Source of the DNA: Girardinichthys multiradiatus
Taxonomy: Eukaryota; Chordata; Actinopteri; Cyprinodontiformes; Goodeidae
DNA length: 64,000 nucleotides
Reading direction: 5' to 3'
Assembly: GCF_021462225.1 (NCBI RefSeq)
Contig: NC_061795.1
Span: 3,363,001 to 3,427,000 of the forward strand
Shown here one piece after another: positions 20,003 through 33,480 of this stretch. Every line of letters starts with the position of its first letter. Positions within the stretch are counted from its first letter, which is position 1. The notes under the pieces were generated by a model. It saw only the letters and a list, made by a program, of their open reading frames with translations. It did not search any database and was not told where the DNA came from. Made by a program: the position numbers and the translations under genes.

Positions 20003-22770
20003 CTAGAATTAAAAGATTTTGTTTATAATTTAATGTGTAGCATTTTCTTTAATGTTGCTCTTTTTATCATTAGGTAAAGTAGCTAGTTTCTTGACTACTG
20101 AACCAAACACAGTAGCAATGCCGTCATAACAACCGACTTCAGATTTGAAACATGTCCCGATTCAAAGCCATAAGGGGCTAGGAGTATATAGTTGCTAGTA
20201 TTTAAACAGATAATATTAGTGTATGCTTTCTGTCATGTTTAATACTCCGCTGCTGCAGAAAACTGAGCTTTTATTGCCTATTTAAATTGCTAATAAACAT
20301 CAGCATGTCTGTGTTTAAGGTGCACTTCCTAGCCTGATGAGAAAGGGTTGATCAACATACTTAGGCTTTCCTATCTGTCTCCCTCATTAGCAAAATATCT
20401 CAGAACAACGCTTTCACTTTTGCCTTTTCGACCGAAGTGGGTCACAAAGGCTATTCTTCTGCCATGTTACGGAGGTTTTAAACATCCAGCTGGTTCTCAG
20501 CTATCAGGTAAGCTGGTGCGAGGGAAAATAGGGGGCAAGAGTCTGTGTCTGCAAATTGCTCAGTTTATGTTGATTTTGACGAAGATGAGTATATTCAAAA
20601 AGGTTTTTTGTTTGTTTTTTTCCTCAGGAAGTAAAAAAAATTATTGACAACAATGCTGGAGAAGAAACGTCAACAAAATGTGTAATATATATATATATAA
20701 TATATAATAATATAATTTTTAATATAAGGACTAGTTGAACCTGAACAGGATAGTTTTACACAGATTACAAATTCATTGCACAACCAAAGAAAAAACATTT
20801 TTTTCATAGTTCTTTCAAAATGTTGCTGAAATTTTGTCTCCCTTTCATCAAACGAGCATCATGCATCCTCTCATCTCCAAGTTGGATGTAATGTTATGCG
20901 ACTAAATGTCTAAAAACCAAGTCAAATAAAGTTGACTTTGTGTTAGATACAAAGCCTTCATAAATCTGCCCAATAATTGTTGCTGACAGTGTGTTTCATT
21001 CTCTATATAACTGTTATGTCAAAGAAAAGGTTTAATTTTGGTTGGCAACAACTCTAGAGCAGAGTATGCCTCTTTTTTTGTTGCAGTTCCTAAAAAGTAA
21101 TAACATCTGCTTGAAAAGTATGTACTAGCACTTTTACCACTTTTTTTTATGACTGAGCTCCAAGCCTCCTATGAATCAACACCTCCAGCTGGAATCTCCA
21201 CACCTGTAGTTACTGTGGGAGCACCTGTGTTGTCTGGGTTGCTACTGATAAATTAGTGAAACAATAAACAACTTCAGTTGCAGTTGCATCAACTGTGGCA
21301 TTTGAATTTTCTTCCCTGGGTGGTCTGAACAAATGCTGACATTTGAAGTTTGTCAGTCTATCAATGGGAGTTTTTCAACTTTAATGGCTTACTGAGAAAT
21401 GTTAACTGTGACTGCAGTGAAAATGCTGGAGCAGATAAAGGTCTGGTTTTGTCTTTTAAAGTCAGCTGGAGTTAATTATTTCAATATTATTACTGTGTCC
21501 AAGAGTCTGAGTTTTCTCTGATATTTGCACACACTAGAATATAGGTATTAAATATATTAATCAAAGCGCCAAAAAACGAAACTTTTTGTGACAGTCCAAA
21601 TTGAACTCTGGATTTTGAGGTGTTAAGGCTTTTAAAAATAAAGCTCCAGAAATACTTGAGTTTTTAGACCCTAACAAATTAAAATTCTTTTATGAAAATG
21701 AAATAATGCAGGAAGATGGAGTTGCCTTCAGGTACACATCTGTACCGTCAGTCTCATTCCACCTACTCTCGCTGATCAAAGCTGATCTCTGCCTTTATCA
21801 ACAGCTGGTGTGAAGACAAAAAAAGAGCTATGGAACAACAGCGAGTTATGCAGACTTTTAACCACCCTTCCACCAGCTTCTGAACACAACTTACTTCTGG
21901 TAATTATTTCTCTACGATACATATTTTTATATGGTAATTCACCATTTTCCTTTGATTCTTTTTGATATTTGGTAGAGTTGCCAAGCAATCCACTAATTTC
22001 CAGTACAATCTTTAATGATAAAATAATTCTCATAGGTTGAATTTCATATATAAAATAGCTTTTCCTCAATTTTTAATCTTCTTCTCTCTGTTGGGGAAAA
22101 AATGTGTAAAACCTACGCCAAAACAACTAATAAGAACATTTTCTTCTGTTTAATTTTTTTTCCTCTCCCTCTCTCAGACGACACATAAGTTGCTGTCCAG
22201 ACTGCAGCTTGACAAAAGAGCTACTTCTGCGTTAAAGCAATCAGATCAGCTCACGATGTTTAATACATCTAAGTTGTCAGAACTGGACCTGATCATTATT
22301 AACTAAAGAGAGAAGATAAAACAGCTGGTGAATGGTAAACCCTTTATTATTTTTGTGAACCATTCAATGGCTATGAAATTAACATTCATATACAGCCATA
22401 TTCAATAATTAGAATTTAATTGAAAAGTTTATATCAGTAACTCAATTCACTAAGTGAAACACGTAATATAGATTAATTACACACATGTTTTCAAGCCTTT
22501 ATTTTTGTTAATAATTTTCTGCTTATAGCCATTGAAAACACAATATTTCAGATCAGAAACGTACATCAGAACAATAAAATATAACATTATTAATACAGAA
22601 ATGTTGGTCTAATAAAAAGTAGGTTTAATACCTGCTTAAAGGTTGTTTTTTTTTTTTATATACTTTTATTCTAACGAGCCTCACTGGAACACATATACTG
22701 TTTAATGAATATAACTGTAATAAAGTTTGACCGAACAGACACTGCTTTTAAATAATATCTCTTCAGCTAA
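20003..22770. other. Noncoding, AT-rich
   Basis: No gene is seen. A (TA)n-rich run lies at about 20682-20720. The minus-strand frame at 21776-22069 is unrecognised. Confidence 0.5.
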
Positions 22771-23644
22771 GAATTACTTAGTGGAGGTTTGATCTGACTA
22801 CGGGCCTGAACTTCAAAGATCCCAAACAGGGGGCGCCAAATTGCTTGTGCAATTTATTGCTTGTGCGATTTTCAAAGACTGTGCGAGCAATGGATAACAG
22901 GTGAAGTGCAGACCGCCATATTTAAATTAGGAAAATGCAGGTGCTACTGGCTGGCTGCTACTGACACCAGCAGAACTGGAGGAAGAGCAACCAGATCCTC
23001 TGCAGTGACACTTGAAACATGCAGAGGTTTTTGCGCTGCATCATTATGAATGATCCAGTTGCTGATTTCTTCCTTCTGTTCCGTTCTGCTCCTGCTTTTT
23101 GGACTGTCGTCACTATTTACAGCAGCAGGTTTGTCATCGCAGCCTCTGCCCTGATGAGTTTATTTCTCCTCTCTGTTCCAATTGCGTTGGGCATCTCTGA
23201 GTGCGTAATTGCGCATACAGAAGGCTGAGTTTGAAGTTGTTCTGCAAGCAGATGCTTTATGTTTGGGGTTCGGAAGGACCCAGTGAGGCAAAGACAACAT
23301 CCTGCTTGCCCTCTAATCAGAATGATGGATTAGAGGTTATTGCGCAGGAGAGCAGAGCTGTGTGCCATCGGTGCGCACACAAGGCAGCTGGTCAGTGCTG
23401 TGTCTGAGCTGACAGCCCCAAAGGAGCGTGCACAGCTTGTTTGACGTAACTCGCATCAGTTACAACTTAGAAATAGGCCAATAAATAATAAAAAAGGCAA
23501 ATATATCTGTCAAGTAATTTATTAAAGGTTTACCTCCCTTGAACTTTTCATTCTTTTCAGAGACTCACCGGGTTCTTTTTTTGAAGGTTCGGAGTTTGAA
23601 CAGCCACAATATTTTAGCCTAAATGTAATATTAGCAACATAAAA
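22771..23644. other. GC-richer noncoding block upstream of the L2
   Basis: This block has GGGGGCGCCAAATTGC and a near repeat of TTGCTTGTGCRATTT at about 22841-22872. Three short overlapping frames (22861-23407) match no family. It could be another degraded repeat or host sequence. Confidence 0.35.
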
Positions 23645-23690
23645 AGAGAAGAGAGAGAAGGAGGAAGTTCAAACCATCTCTTCCGTCGAT

Positions 23691-24420
23691 TATGATGGGC
23701 AATGTGAGAACGTTGGGAAACAAGGTGGATGAACTCCAAGCCCTACAATGGACCCAGCCAGACTACCGGGCATGCAGTATTATGTGTTTTACTGAGACAT
23801 GACTGCAGGATCATATCCCCGACTCCAGCGTCTCTCTGCCGAGCTTTTTAACCATACGAGCAGACAGAGATTTAAAGAGGAGCGGTAAATGTAAAGGAGG
23901 TGGACTGGCAGTACTGGTGAACAACAGATGGTGTAATCCAGGACATGTAACTGTGAAGTGTAATCTTTGCAGTCCAGATATTGAGCAGTTGGCAGTGGGT
24001 TTTCGTCCATATTATTTACCCAGAGAGTTCACCAGTGTTATTTTGGCCACAGTTTACGTAACACTATCCGCTGTTGCCGACACTGCATGTGATGCCATCA
24101 GCTCAGTTGTTGCTAAGCTACAGACACAAAACCCCAATGCTTTTGTGGCAATTTCTGGTGATTTTGACCATGTTTCACTCTCTGCTACACTTCCAATGTT
24201 TCAACAGTTTGTCAGCTGCTCTACCAGAGAAAACAAAACATTGGATTTGTTTTATACAAATGTCAAGGACTCATAGATCTCTACAGCAAGACCTCCTCTA
24301 GGCAAATCAGATCACAATCTTGTTCTTCTCTGCTCGAAATATAAGCCCCTTGTTCAGAGACAACCTGTAATAAAGAGGACTGTGAGAAAATGGTCACAGG
24401 AAGCTGAAGAAGCTCTGCAA
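23691..24420 (+). pseudogene. L2 endonuclease domain (copy 1)
   Basis: The frame from ATG near 23691 reads M-G-N-V-R-T-L-G-N-K, then CFTET, then a stop, TGA at 23800-23802, where copy 2 has TGG (W). Later motifs are VAISGDF near 24150, LDLFYTNV near 24244 and GKSDHNLVLL near 24301. These are the signatures of the AP-endonuclease domain that nicks target DNA: N in GNVR, E in TET, D in GDF and the terminal SDH. Besides the W-to-stop change there is a second stop near 24274-24276. The open part is 23917-24276. The domain cannot be made as one protein. Confidence 0.85.
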
Positions 24421-24483
24421 GGTTGCTTTGAGGCTACAGACTGGGATGCACTGTGACAGCCAAATGGAGAGGACATCAATGCC

Positions 24484-25677
24484 ATGACTGAGTGTGTAAC
24501 TGACAATATAAACTTCTGTGTGGATAACATCATACCCACCAGAACCGTGAGATGCTTCCCCAATAACAAACCTTGGATCACCAGTGACCTGAAGAACCTG
24601 CTTAACAAGAAAAAAAGAGTCTTCAGAGAGGGAGACAGAGAATTATTGAGGAGTATACAGAAGCAACTTAAAGTCAAGATAAGAGACAGCAAGGAGGTGT
24701 ACAAGAAGCTGGAGAGCAAGCTCCAGCAAAACAATATCAGAGATGTGTGGACAGGGATGAAGAAGATCACAGGCTTCAAGCAGAAGGATGATCAGACCGA
24801 TGGAGGTCTGGACAGAACCAATGAACTGAACACATTCTTCAATAGGTTCAGTTCAGAAACAAGCTTCGCATCCTCCTCTCCTGCTCACAGCCAAACAGAC
24901 ATTCCACCTTCCTTTCACCCACAGGACCCACAGCTGTCCAGTAACACCTCAGATTTTTTATCTTCCACCTCAGCCCTAGACCCTTCTGCTTCTACATGTT
25001 TGCCTTCAACCATACCAGAACATGCTGATGCTTCCTTTGCCTCCCCCTTCCACCTGTGTGTCTCAAGAAGTCAAGTGAAGAGACAACTGGAGAGACTGAA
25101 TTGGAATAAGGCTGCAGGTCCAGATCATGTCAGCCCTAGAGTCCAGAAGGCCTGTGCAGAACAGCTCTGTGGGATTCTGCAGCACCTCTTCAACCTTAGC
25201 CTGGACCAGAAGAAGGTTCCGGTGTTGTGGAAGACCACCTGTCTTGTTCCGGTACCAAAGAAAACTCACCCATCAGTCCTCAATGACTATAGACCTGTTG
25301 CCCTGACATCCCACATTATGAAGGTCCTAGAGAGACTCCTGTTGGCCCACCTGAGTAACCAAACAGTAAACCATCAGGACCCCCTTCAGTTTGCTTATCG
25401 CTGTGGAGTTGGAGTTGAAGATGCCATCATACACCTGCTGGGAGGTCTCGACACGGCCAATAAACTGAAGACATTCTTCAATAGGTTCAGTTCAAAAACA
25501 ATCTCAGCATCCTCCTCTCCTGCTCACAGCCAAACAGACATCCCACCCTCCTTTGACCCACAGCTTTCCTCTCACACCTTAAATGTTCTATCTTCCACCT
25601 TGGCCATGGACCCTTCTGCTTCTACATGTTTGCCTTCAACCAAATCTGAAGATGCTGATGCTCCCTTTGCCAGATAG
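24484..25677 (+). pseudogene. L2 reverse transcriptase, N-terminal half, chimeric
   Basis: This is the longest open frame in the window, 397 codons. Residues 1-100 are the linker after the endonuclease, ending GMKKITGFKQK. About residues 195-320 hold the first RT motifs: WNKAAGPDHVSP, LVPVPKK, NDYRPVALTSHIMKVLERL and LQFAYRCGVGVEDAIIHLL. The frame should then run on to the catalytic palm. Instead it jumps back to GGLDTANKLKTFFNRFS, a paralogous version of residues about 107-124, and stops at TAG near 25675. The catalytic aspartates are therefore not in this frame. The ATG is just the first in-frame one; L2 ORF2 normally starts before the endonuclease. Confidence 0.85.
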
Positions 25678-26119
25678 ACTCCTGCTGGCCTATCTGAATA
25701 AGCAAACAATAAACTATCAGGACCCCCTTCAGTTTGCTTATCGCTGTGGAGTTGAAGATGCCATCATACACCTGCTGGGAGGTCTCGACACGGCCAATAA
25801 ACTGAAGACATTCTTCAATAGGTTCAGTTCAAAAACAATCTCAGCATCCTCCTCTCCTGCTCACAGCCAAACAGACATCCCACCCTCCTTTGACCCACAG
25901 CTTTCCTCTCACACCTTAAATGTTCTATCTTCCACCTTGGCCATGGACCCTTCTGCTTCTACATGTTTGCCTTCAACCAAATCTGAAGATGCTGATGCTC
26001 CCTTTGCCAGATAGACTCCTGCTGGCCTATCTGAATAAGCAAACAATAAACTATCAGGACCCCCTTCAGTTTGCTTATCGCTGTGGAGTTGGAGTTGAAG
26101 ATGCCATCATACACCTGCT
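25441..26119 (+). repeat. 337-bp tandem duplication inside L2 copy 1
   Basis: GGAGGTCTCGACACGG begins at 25441 and again at 25778, a 337-bp period. The first unit lacks 6 bp (GGAGTT) present near the end of the second; the units are otherwise nearly identical. Each runs from the linker through an internal deletion junction, CCCTTTGCCAGATAGACTCC, to ATCATACACCTGCT. The second unit continues into normal downstream sequence. Confidence 0.92.
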
Positions 26120-26835
26120 TCAACAAACCCACTGTCATCTGGACAAAGCCAGCAGCACTGTGAGGATCATGTTCTTTGATTTCTCCAGCGCATTTAATAC
26201 AATCCAACCTGATTTGCTTTGTCAGAAACTCCAGAAGACTCAAGACTACCTGACAAACAGACCACAGTTTGTGAGACTGAAGGGTTGAGTCTAACCAGGT
26301 AGTCAGCAGCACAGGAGCACCACAGGGGACGGTACTCTCACCATTCCTTTTCACTCTGTACACCTCAGACTTCCAGTACAAGACAGACTCCTGTCATCTG
26401 CAGAAATACTCAGATGATTCTACAGTTGTGGGGTGGATCAGAGATGGACAAGAAGCTGAGTACAGGAAGGTGGTGGACCGCTTTGTGGCATGGTGTGGAA
26501 ACAATCATATCATTTTGAACGTGACTAAAACAAAGGAGATGATTGTAGATTTTAAGAGAAACAGGAATAAGTCAAAAACTATTTCCATCATGGGAGAAGA
26601 AGTGGAGGTGGTGGAGGAGTATAAATACCTCGGTGTTCACCAGGACAACAGACTAGAGTGGAGATGCAACTGTGAAGCCATCTGCAAGAAGGGACAGAGC
26701 AGACTGTACTTCTTGAGGAAGCTTAGGTCCTTTGGTGTTTGCAGCAAGATGCTGCATATCTTCTATAAGTCTGTTGTGGAGAGTGTGATCTCTTCTCCAT
26801 CATCTGGGGAAGCAGCATCAGAGCCAGGGACTTAA
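26080..26835 (+). pseudogene. L2 reverse transcriptase, palm and C-terminal half (copy 1)
   Basis: The first part reads LQQTHCHLDKASSTVR and then FFDFSSAFNTI, motif A with the first catalytic aspartate. A 30-bp deletion relative to copy 2 follows (KTQ|DYLTNR). After a shift and stop near 26286, YSDD at 26407-26418 is the catalytic motif C, the L2 counterpart of FADD. A further open frame, 26428-26835, covers GWIRDGQEAEYRKVVDRFV, then VVEEYKYLGV and KGQSRLYFLRKLRSF. All key residues survive but are split across frames. From 26820 to 27100 the tail of the protein is shifted. Confidence 0.85.
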
Positions 26836-27170
26836 AAAAGCTCAACAAGCTGATAAAGAAGGCTGGCTCTGTTCTGGGGACTCCTCTGGAACCTCTGGAG
26901 GAACCTTGTGGAAAGACATATTCTTCATAAAATGAAGAACATCATGGAGAACCCTGAGAATCCTCTTCATGAGACTGTCCTACAACAACAGTGTCTTCAG
27001 TCAAAGGCTTCTTCAGATCTGCTGTAAGACGGAGCGCTACAGGAGATCCTTCCTGCCCACAGCCATCAGCATCTACAATGGCTCTTTGAAGAAACCTTCA
27101 TAATGAGCTACAACAATATTTAATTTCCCTTTGGGATTAATAAAGTATTTTTAAATTGAATTGATTGAAT

Positions 27171-29308
27171 AAAAGCAGTCTGTTGTAAGAGTTGGCTATT
27201 TGTTTATTATAACTTTGCTCATTTTAAAACATATTGTCACATCACTGCCCTGCAAAAATTTAAATTTAACATTTATGTACATAAAAATAAATTATTTTCC
27301 AATTATTGTACTGAAATTGTTTTGTTTGTCTTGCCAACAAACTAACAGCAATGGTGCGCTGGAATGATCCAGATGCAAGAGAAGTGTTGCAAGGCGTTTT
27401 ATCATAGGAGTTATGTCATGGCGTTTATTTGTGATTGGCTCCAAATCAGACCTTAGATAATCCTACATAGGATCCTCTATTCTCATCTATTTTACTATTT
27501 TTAGTTTTGACAATGCAAATCTGTTGACACATGTACAGAAGATTTTCTCTCTCTGTTATCTGTCATTCCATCTACTCCTCCCTCTCACCACAGTGACAGC
27601 AGACATGTTTGACTCCCAGTTAGCACCTGCTTTTCAAACTTAAACCTGTGGGGTAGTATGGAAGGTCAATATGTTTGCAGAAACACAGATAGAATGCCGC
27701 TATTTGTCTGACATTTTCATACAGGCAGCATCTGCTTCACAACACCCCACGCACAATGGTTACCTGGGTGCACAGCGGGGAGGTCAATGTGTGACCTGCC
27801 CGCTGTGGAAGTACATTACAGACACTGGAACCCTCAGGCATGGAGTTCTTGGAGATGAACTGCTTCTGTAACAACATTAAATTGGACAGATGTGTATCCA
27901 CATGGTCTCAGTAAAAGACACTGCAACGTTCCTGTTTTTAGGTTTATAACTATATGACATAAAGCCAAACGTGTAATTTCTTGTGTTATGTCTTACAAAA
28001 TAAACTAGAACAAGAGCTTTACAGGATTTCCAAATAAAAGTTTTATTTTTAAGAGGTATCTGCAGCAAATGAACAGAATTTCAGAGTCATTGTTTTAAGA
28101 AACAGGAAAAAATCTGGCAAATACCTAACACAGTAGGCCACGTTTTCAGCTAACAGCTCTTTGGACTAAAACCTTATATAGCTATAGTATTTTCAAAGAA
28201 ATTTTGGGGTGGTTATTTGCTGCCCTATTTGAATTTTCTGTCTCTGTTTTGTGATTTTTCAAAACCTTTGGTTTTGGTATTTGTTTGTTTATAATAAAAA
28301 AATTGCTTAAAACCCAGCTACATACCAAACCATGACTTGTGTATATAGATGCAACCCTGCTATTTACAGAAAGGTTTGGTAGATTTCACTTTTAGAGAGA
28401 AATGGCTTTGTTTAACCTCCATCTTTTCATTCTGTTGCTATCAATCGGACCACAAACTGAGTACATATCAGTCGTTGCTCTGATTGTGTTTGGCCATTAC
28501 TAATTATCTGTAGACTGTTTCAAAACTAGACTCAAGTAGTTTATGTGTGTCTGTTCTGTATTTAAATAAGTGTGAGTCTTATGATTTGATCAAATAAATT
28601 TAGATAAGTCAGAATTTTAAATGAATCAAAATCTGGTCCTTTTTGTAACATGCTTCTAAAACATTTGTCATTTCTTTGTTTAGATGTTCAGCATATATAG
28701 AAGTTTTATGGTGAACTTCCTAGAATTCTAAATGTATTTTCAGAGTTACGTGTTAAGATCTGCAATTATATAAAAAAATAACTTAATGGCTTAGTTTCTC
28801 TGATTTGTTTTTCAACTAACATTAAGTTAAACATAACTTTGTCCAGACATCTGCTTTGAGTCTTACTACAGTTCAAAACCTTTAATGCAGTGTACAGTAA
28901 GCTCCCAGTGGTTATTGACTACAGCTTTTAGCCGACAACTGATAATCCCTGTTTTCCAACAAAAAAATTTCGAGTTTAATATCCCAAGCAAATCACAATA
29001 AGACAGTTTCAGGAGACTAATTGTTTTGAGGTTTTATGTTGAAAGACTCAATGTCTGTTGAGAAATTCCTTCCAACATGGCTGTTTTTACTGATTGTAGT
29101 TTTGTCACAGTGTAACAACATCCAAATTTCTCGGCCAAAACTAAAATATACAAAACAAATAAAAGTCCCCACTCCATTTCTCAAAAAACAAAAAGGCAAT
29201 AAGTGAAGCTGTTAAAGAATAAATGTACAAACACAATATTGTTTACAGGCAACACTTAGACAAAAAACCCTTTTTAAAGGTTCATTTTATAATGCTTTTA
29301 CATTTAAT
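27171..29308. other. Noncoding, AT-rich
   Basis: No gene or repeat family is recognised. Confidence 0.5.
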
Positions 29309-30115
29309 TCAATTCAATTCAAAGATACTTTATTGATCCCCGAGGGGAAATTATAATTCCAGTACAACCCATCCAAACAGACATCATGACACAAGACAAG
29401 GGGGGACGGGTCACCGAGGCTTTGCTGCCCACTCACAGGCGCTGCCCTTGTTAGATGAGAAAAGAGGCCACATTAGGTAAGTAGAGGGAAAGAAATCATA
29501 TTTCACACTTTATCCTTAGCAGGATACAGTTTGAGATTGCAAAAAACCTCAGAACAAAGAAGCAACAAGTTGACAAAACAACATCATGCCGGGAACGGTG
29601 AAGGTGGTGTGAGGGGTGCATATGTTTATCTTGAGCATGCGTGTGTGTGTGTGCGAGTGAGTGTGTGCAAGCAAGTCCATGAAGCACTGTCAGAGGCCAT
29701 TGTCTTTGATGGTACGTTGGAAGGTTCATCAACCGGACACAAAGTTCTGAGCAGGTCCACAGATGTCCTCAGGGAAGGGAGGGGGCAGAGCGTCATGTTT
29801 ACATAACTTCCAGGAGAAGTTGAAGATAGCCAGCCATCAAGGCCGTGCAGGGGAGCCAGATTCAGAAAAACAACAATTATTTGGGTTAGGCGGACTCTTA
29901 ATTTTCCGTCAGCCTTGAGAGTCTTGCCGGTGCTTCTCAAAGGTGAATCCAAACAGCCAAATTCCTGGTCTTTCGCCAGATCCAAGCGAACAACTTTCTC
30001 CAAGATTTATCCCATTTCACCCCTGAGTCCAGGAACTGCAACCTGCCTGCGATCCTGTGTAAGGATCACATCCAGTCTGCGATACAGTTCACGTAACATC
30101 TCATTTGAACATTAA
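29309..30115 (-). mobile_element. 3' part of a LINE-like retroposon
   Basis: At 29309-29350 the reverse complement reads AATTTCCCCTCGGGGATC, AATAAAG and then (TTGAATTGAA)n. This is a 3' end resembling those of the L2 copies here, with a short GGGAT hairpin before AATAAA. Upstream on the minus strand, to about 30115, is a retroposon body of uncertain extent. A 125-codon minus-strand frame at 29626-30003 ends in a GT-rich microsatellite region (29639-29660) and shows no RT motif I recognise. The left limit is clear; the right one is an estimate. Confidence 0.5.
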
Positions 30116-32954
30116 ATTGGACTGCATATTCTGTTGAAGCTAATGAATATTTTCTACAATTATAAAAATTAATTTCCAAATTTGAAAAAAAAAAACACAA
30201 ATTACTATGTTCTCACACTGCTGCCTACAGGTAACGAACCTCATAACATTTATTTATTCAATTTCTTATGCGTATTTATTCTATTTTAATACACAGAAAC
30301 TCCTCAGAAACGTTTTTCTCTGTTTTCTCCTAACATCATAATGCGTAGCATGGGAGGTTACAATAGTCCTTAATATTCTAAAATTAGGACAGAAATCACT
30401 TTAAATTTATACACACACATTTATCACTTGATTCTTATGTAGCCACTTCAAAGCCTGAACTAAAAGACTATTTAGGAATAAATTTAAGGTAAATCAAAAC
30501 TATTTTTTTCAGATGCGTTTCGACTAAAGAATTATGTTAAAGGATGTTTAATATTGAATGATGTCTGGGTGTTCCTTTTGTGTTATAGTGATTCTCAAAA
30601 CTCCAACCCATAACAGCACAGAAAGCTGTTGTGGGAACCATTGGCATTGGTTACTAATGCACTGGTAGCAGCAAAGTAGCAGACCAACCGCAAAAATTAT
30701 TAACAACTGTTTACTCGGGAAAAGGCAGCAAGCCCTCGGAGGTAGGATTGGGCAAGCCATGTCTCAGTACTACTCAGCTAGTATCACAAAGAAACTAATG
30801 CAATACAATTCACTTCTTACTCAAGTTCAGCTGCAGAATTTTGGAAAATCCATCCATTGAACTGGTGAAAACTATAACCTCCCACAGAGGAAGCAGCTAG
30901 TGCTTCTGTCATTTCAAGTCAGATCAAGCAATAAAGCAAACTCCCAGTGTGTAAAAAAAATAATTTGCCCACTGTAATAACTTATTTTCTTTGCTGTAAT
31001 TTTAACATTTCCTATGATTTCTACACACATTGGACCATTTAAGGGACAATTTCATTTGTTTAATCTACATCTATGAATCTTATCACTTTTCTAATTGCTT
31101 AGCCTAAATGTCATCATTACGAAACACAGTTCCTTGCGTGTTTATTCCGTTAAGAAATTGTAGGCTTTTGTCCAACGACAGTGATAATGAACTAATGTGT
31201 ATGAGGGAACCATTGTATGATCGGCTCATATTCTACTTTCTAACAGCTGGAAACTAAACTGGTCTCTGTTGGCTAATTCATGCAACAAGTACCACAGGTG
31301 GGCTGGAAATAAAAAAACATGATGGTGGCCTAGTAATGCTGTGGCAATGGCACCCATTGCTCTTATTAAGGTAACACTGTTTTACAAATACTGTTAAGAA
31401 GTTAAGAGCAGCCTGTCTGTTATATAGCAGCCTATTCTATAATCTTGCTTAGTATCAAAAAACAAAATAAATGCTTCAGATAACATTATTCCAACTGTAA
31501 TGATCATAATAATGTTATGTAATTTTAGCAACAGCAGAAATAATTTCTGCTTTAAATAAAAGCAGGTAAGATAATGTGATATATTTTTTTATGACATTTT
31601 GGTGTAACTACCATGATACCGTGGAATTTTTTCACAAGGTTATTATGCATAAGAAGGATCTCATCACGGTCTATGCCAACTCCTATGTGTATCACCAACA
31701 GCCAAAAGCTAAGCCATTCAAATAAATCTGTATTTGCTCCATAACAAACCTCTCAAAGATAAGAAATGTTTAGGAACTCCTAGTACAAACTGAAGCAGAT
31801 GACTGTGAACCATGTGCTGGTGGCTACTTATACTGGATTTCGTTTACCTCTGAAGTTGGAATTTGGATCTGGGAATGTGCTGCCATAAGTTGGTGATCTT
31901 AAAGGTCTTCTCCCAGCTATTTTACTTCACCAAAGAATTGATATCAATGAATAGGAACAAATTAAATGAACACATAGCTTAAAATTTTTATGGGTTTGGA
32001 CAAAGGTACGTATGTCAAAAATGCATTTCTTAAGTACATTTAGAGCCAGATGGGGAAAATACGCATCCTTGTTTCCATTCACAAAATTCAGGTTTTATTT
32101 TGGTTATTTGCTTATTTTGTTGAAAATATGCCAAAACATTGCAGAGCTGAGTTTTGTGGGAACATTAAAGAGAAATGGGAATATACACAAACTGATCAGT
32201 ATCTGTCTCCTGATGCCAAAGCAGCACCCCACTGCTTCTTCCATCATGTCTGGTTTTAGCTCAGAGATGCTCCATAAGTTCATGTTAAACAGCCAAACAT
32301 GCAGCAAGCATGCTTGCAGTAGTAAAAAATATATCATGTTACGCTTGAAATAAATTTTATGTAAGAAGGGACGAAAAGATGAGTGATATGGAGCTGCTCT
32401 AGCAGGAAAGAAAGCAGTTCAGTGCTCGTAACAGGCAGCCTAATGGCAATGTTGACCAGTAAATGTGTTTACGATGGCCTCGTTCAGTCCGATTTTAAGA
32501 AACAAGGACAATTAGCACTCTAAGCCTGTCACTATTAGATTTGTAGTCATAAAGTCTTGGACCTCCAAGTAAGTCAACAATGTTGTATGTTTAGTAATCA
32601 ATTAAAATAATAAGATCTTAACATAAAGACACAACATAAAAGGAATACCTTTGGTAAACCACTCATATAATACTCAAAATTAATATGAATGACAACACAC
32701 CAATCGCCAGGAGATGGCAGCGTATTTGGCTGCTCAGCCAGCTCAATCGTCTGAGTTTTGTGGATAAAATACACCCTCATAGCTATACTTCCTATCAGTG
32801 GTTCCTTTTAGGTAAAAAGCCATAATGCTGCTGTGTGCAGCAGGGCTTTGATTCTACTGATAGGCTGTCCCCCAGTGGCGACCTTAGGCCAGTTTTCAGT
32901 TACTAAATGTTTAACTAGTGTCATCAATTTATTTTGAGGTCAATAATTCCAAAA
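30116..32954. other. Noncoding, AT-rich
   Basis: No gene is seen. About 31305-31370 contains AACATGATGGTGGC and ATGCTGTGG, which may be a short Tc1 transposase scrap. Open frames at 32012-32353 are unrecognised. Confidence 0.4.
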
Positions 32955-33480
32955 ATAGTCAGAGCAGAGTTAAGGTCTTGAAGCTGAAACACACTTGGGT
33001 TTTTCAGGACAATGAACCTAAGCACACTAGCAAAAACCTAAATGAAGAGAACCTAAATTAAATGGCTTGTGCAGTAATTGTGTAATTGAAGTCTAGACAT
33101 AAATCTTATGAAAATGTTGTGGCGTTACCGTAAAACAAGCTGTGTTTAAAAACCCTTAAATGTGGCTGAAATAAAACAATTCCGCAAAGAAGAATGGGCC
33201 AAGATTCCTCCACACAGACTTATTGTCTGTTATTACACAGGAAGTGACAGCCATTGTTGCTGCCAAGGGTGGCACAGTCATTTACTAGGGGCAATTATTT
33301 TTTCACATAGGTTCAGGCTAGTTTGGATAGCTTTTTTACCTTAATGAATGAAATTATTGGAAAGCTGCATTTTGTATTTTATGAGGTTATTTGTGAAATT
33401 AAATATATATATTTGATTTAGGTGTTTAAAATCCACTAAAACTGAAGAAATTTGTGGAGACAAAAATGCTGTATAAAATG
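32955..33480 (+). mobile_element. Tc1-like transposon, 3' half fossil
   Basis: Sequence from CTTGAAGCTGAAACACACTT through AGGACAATGAACC (catalytic DN region, near 33007) to TGTGGCTGAAATAAAACAAT and AAAGAAGAATGGGCCAAGAT (33187-33206) matches the C-terminal half of a Tc1-family transposase. GGCAATTATTTTTTCACA follows, like the inner terminal repeat. The N-terminal half and left end are gone, and stops are frequent. Confidence 0.75.

Larger units (their letters stand above)
23645..27170 (+). mobile_element. L2-clade LINE, copy 1 (nearly full ORF2, inactive)
   Basis: A 3.5-kb non-LTR retrotransposon holds an apurinic endonuclease domain followed by a reverse transcriptase domain in the L2 (CR1-group) style. 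The 3' end is TTTGGGATTAATAAAG followed by TTGAAT-like repeats, typical of L2 tails. It differs from a normal copy in having a 337-bp stretch repeated in the middle (25441-26119). Nonsense codons and shifts break the frame at 23800, 24274, 25675 and 26286. It is 5' truncated relative to copy 2 at 39340. Confidence 0.88.

Noticed and set aside
24354..24779. 141-codon antisense open frame
   Set aside because: It is the shadow of the L2 coding strand; the same applies to the antisense frames at 40150-40479, 25959-26381 and 40823-41071.
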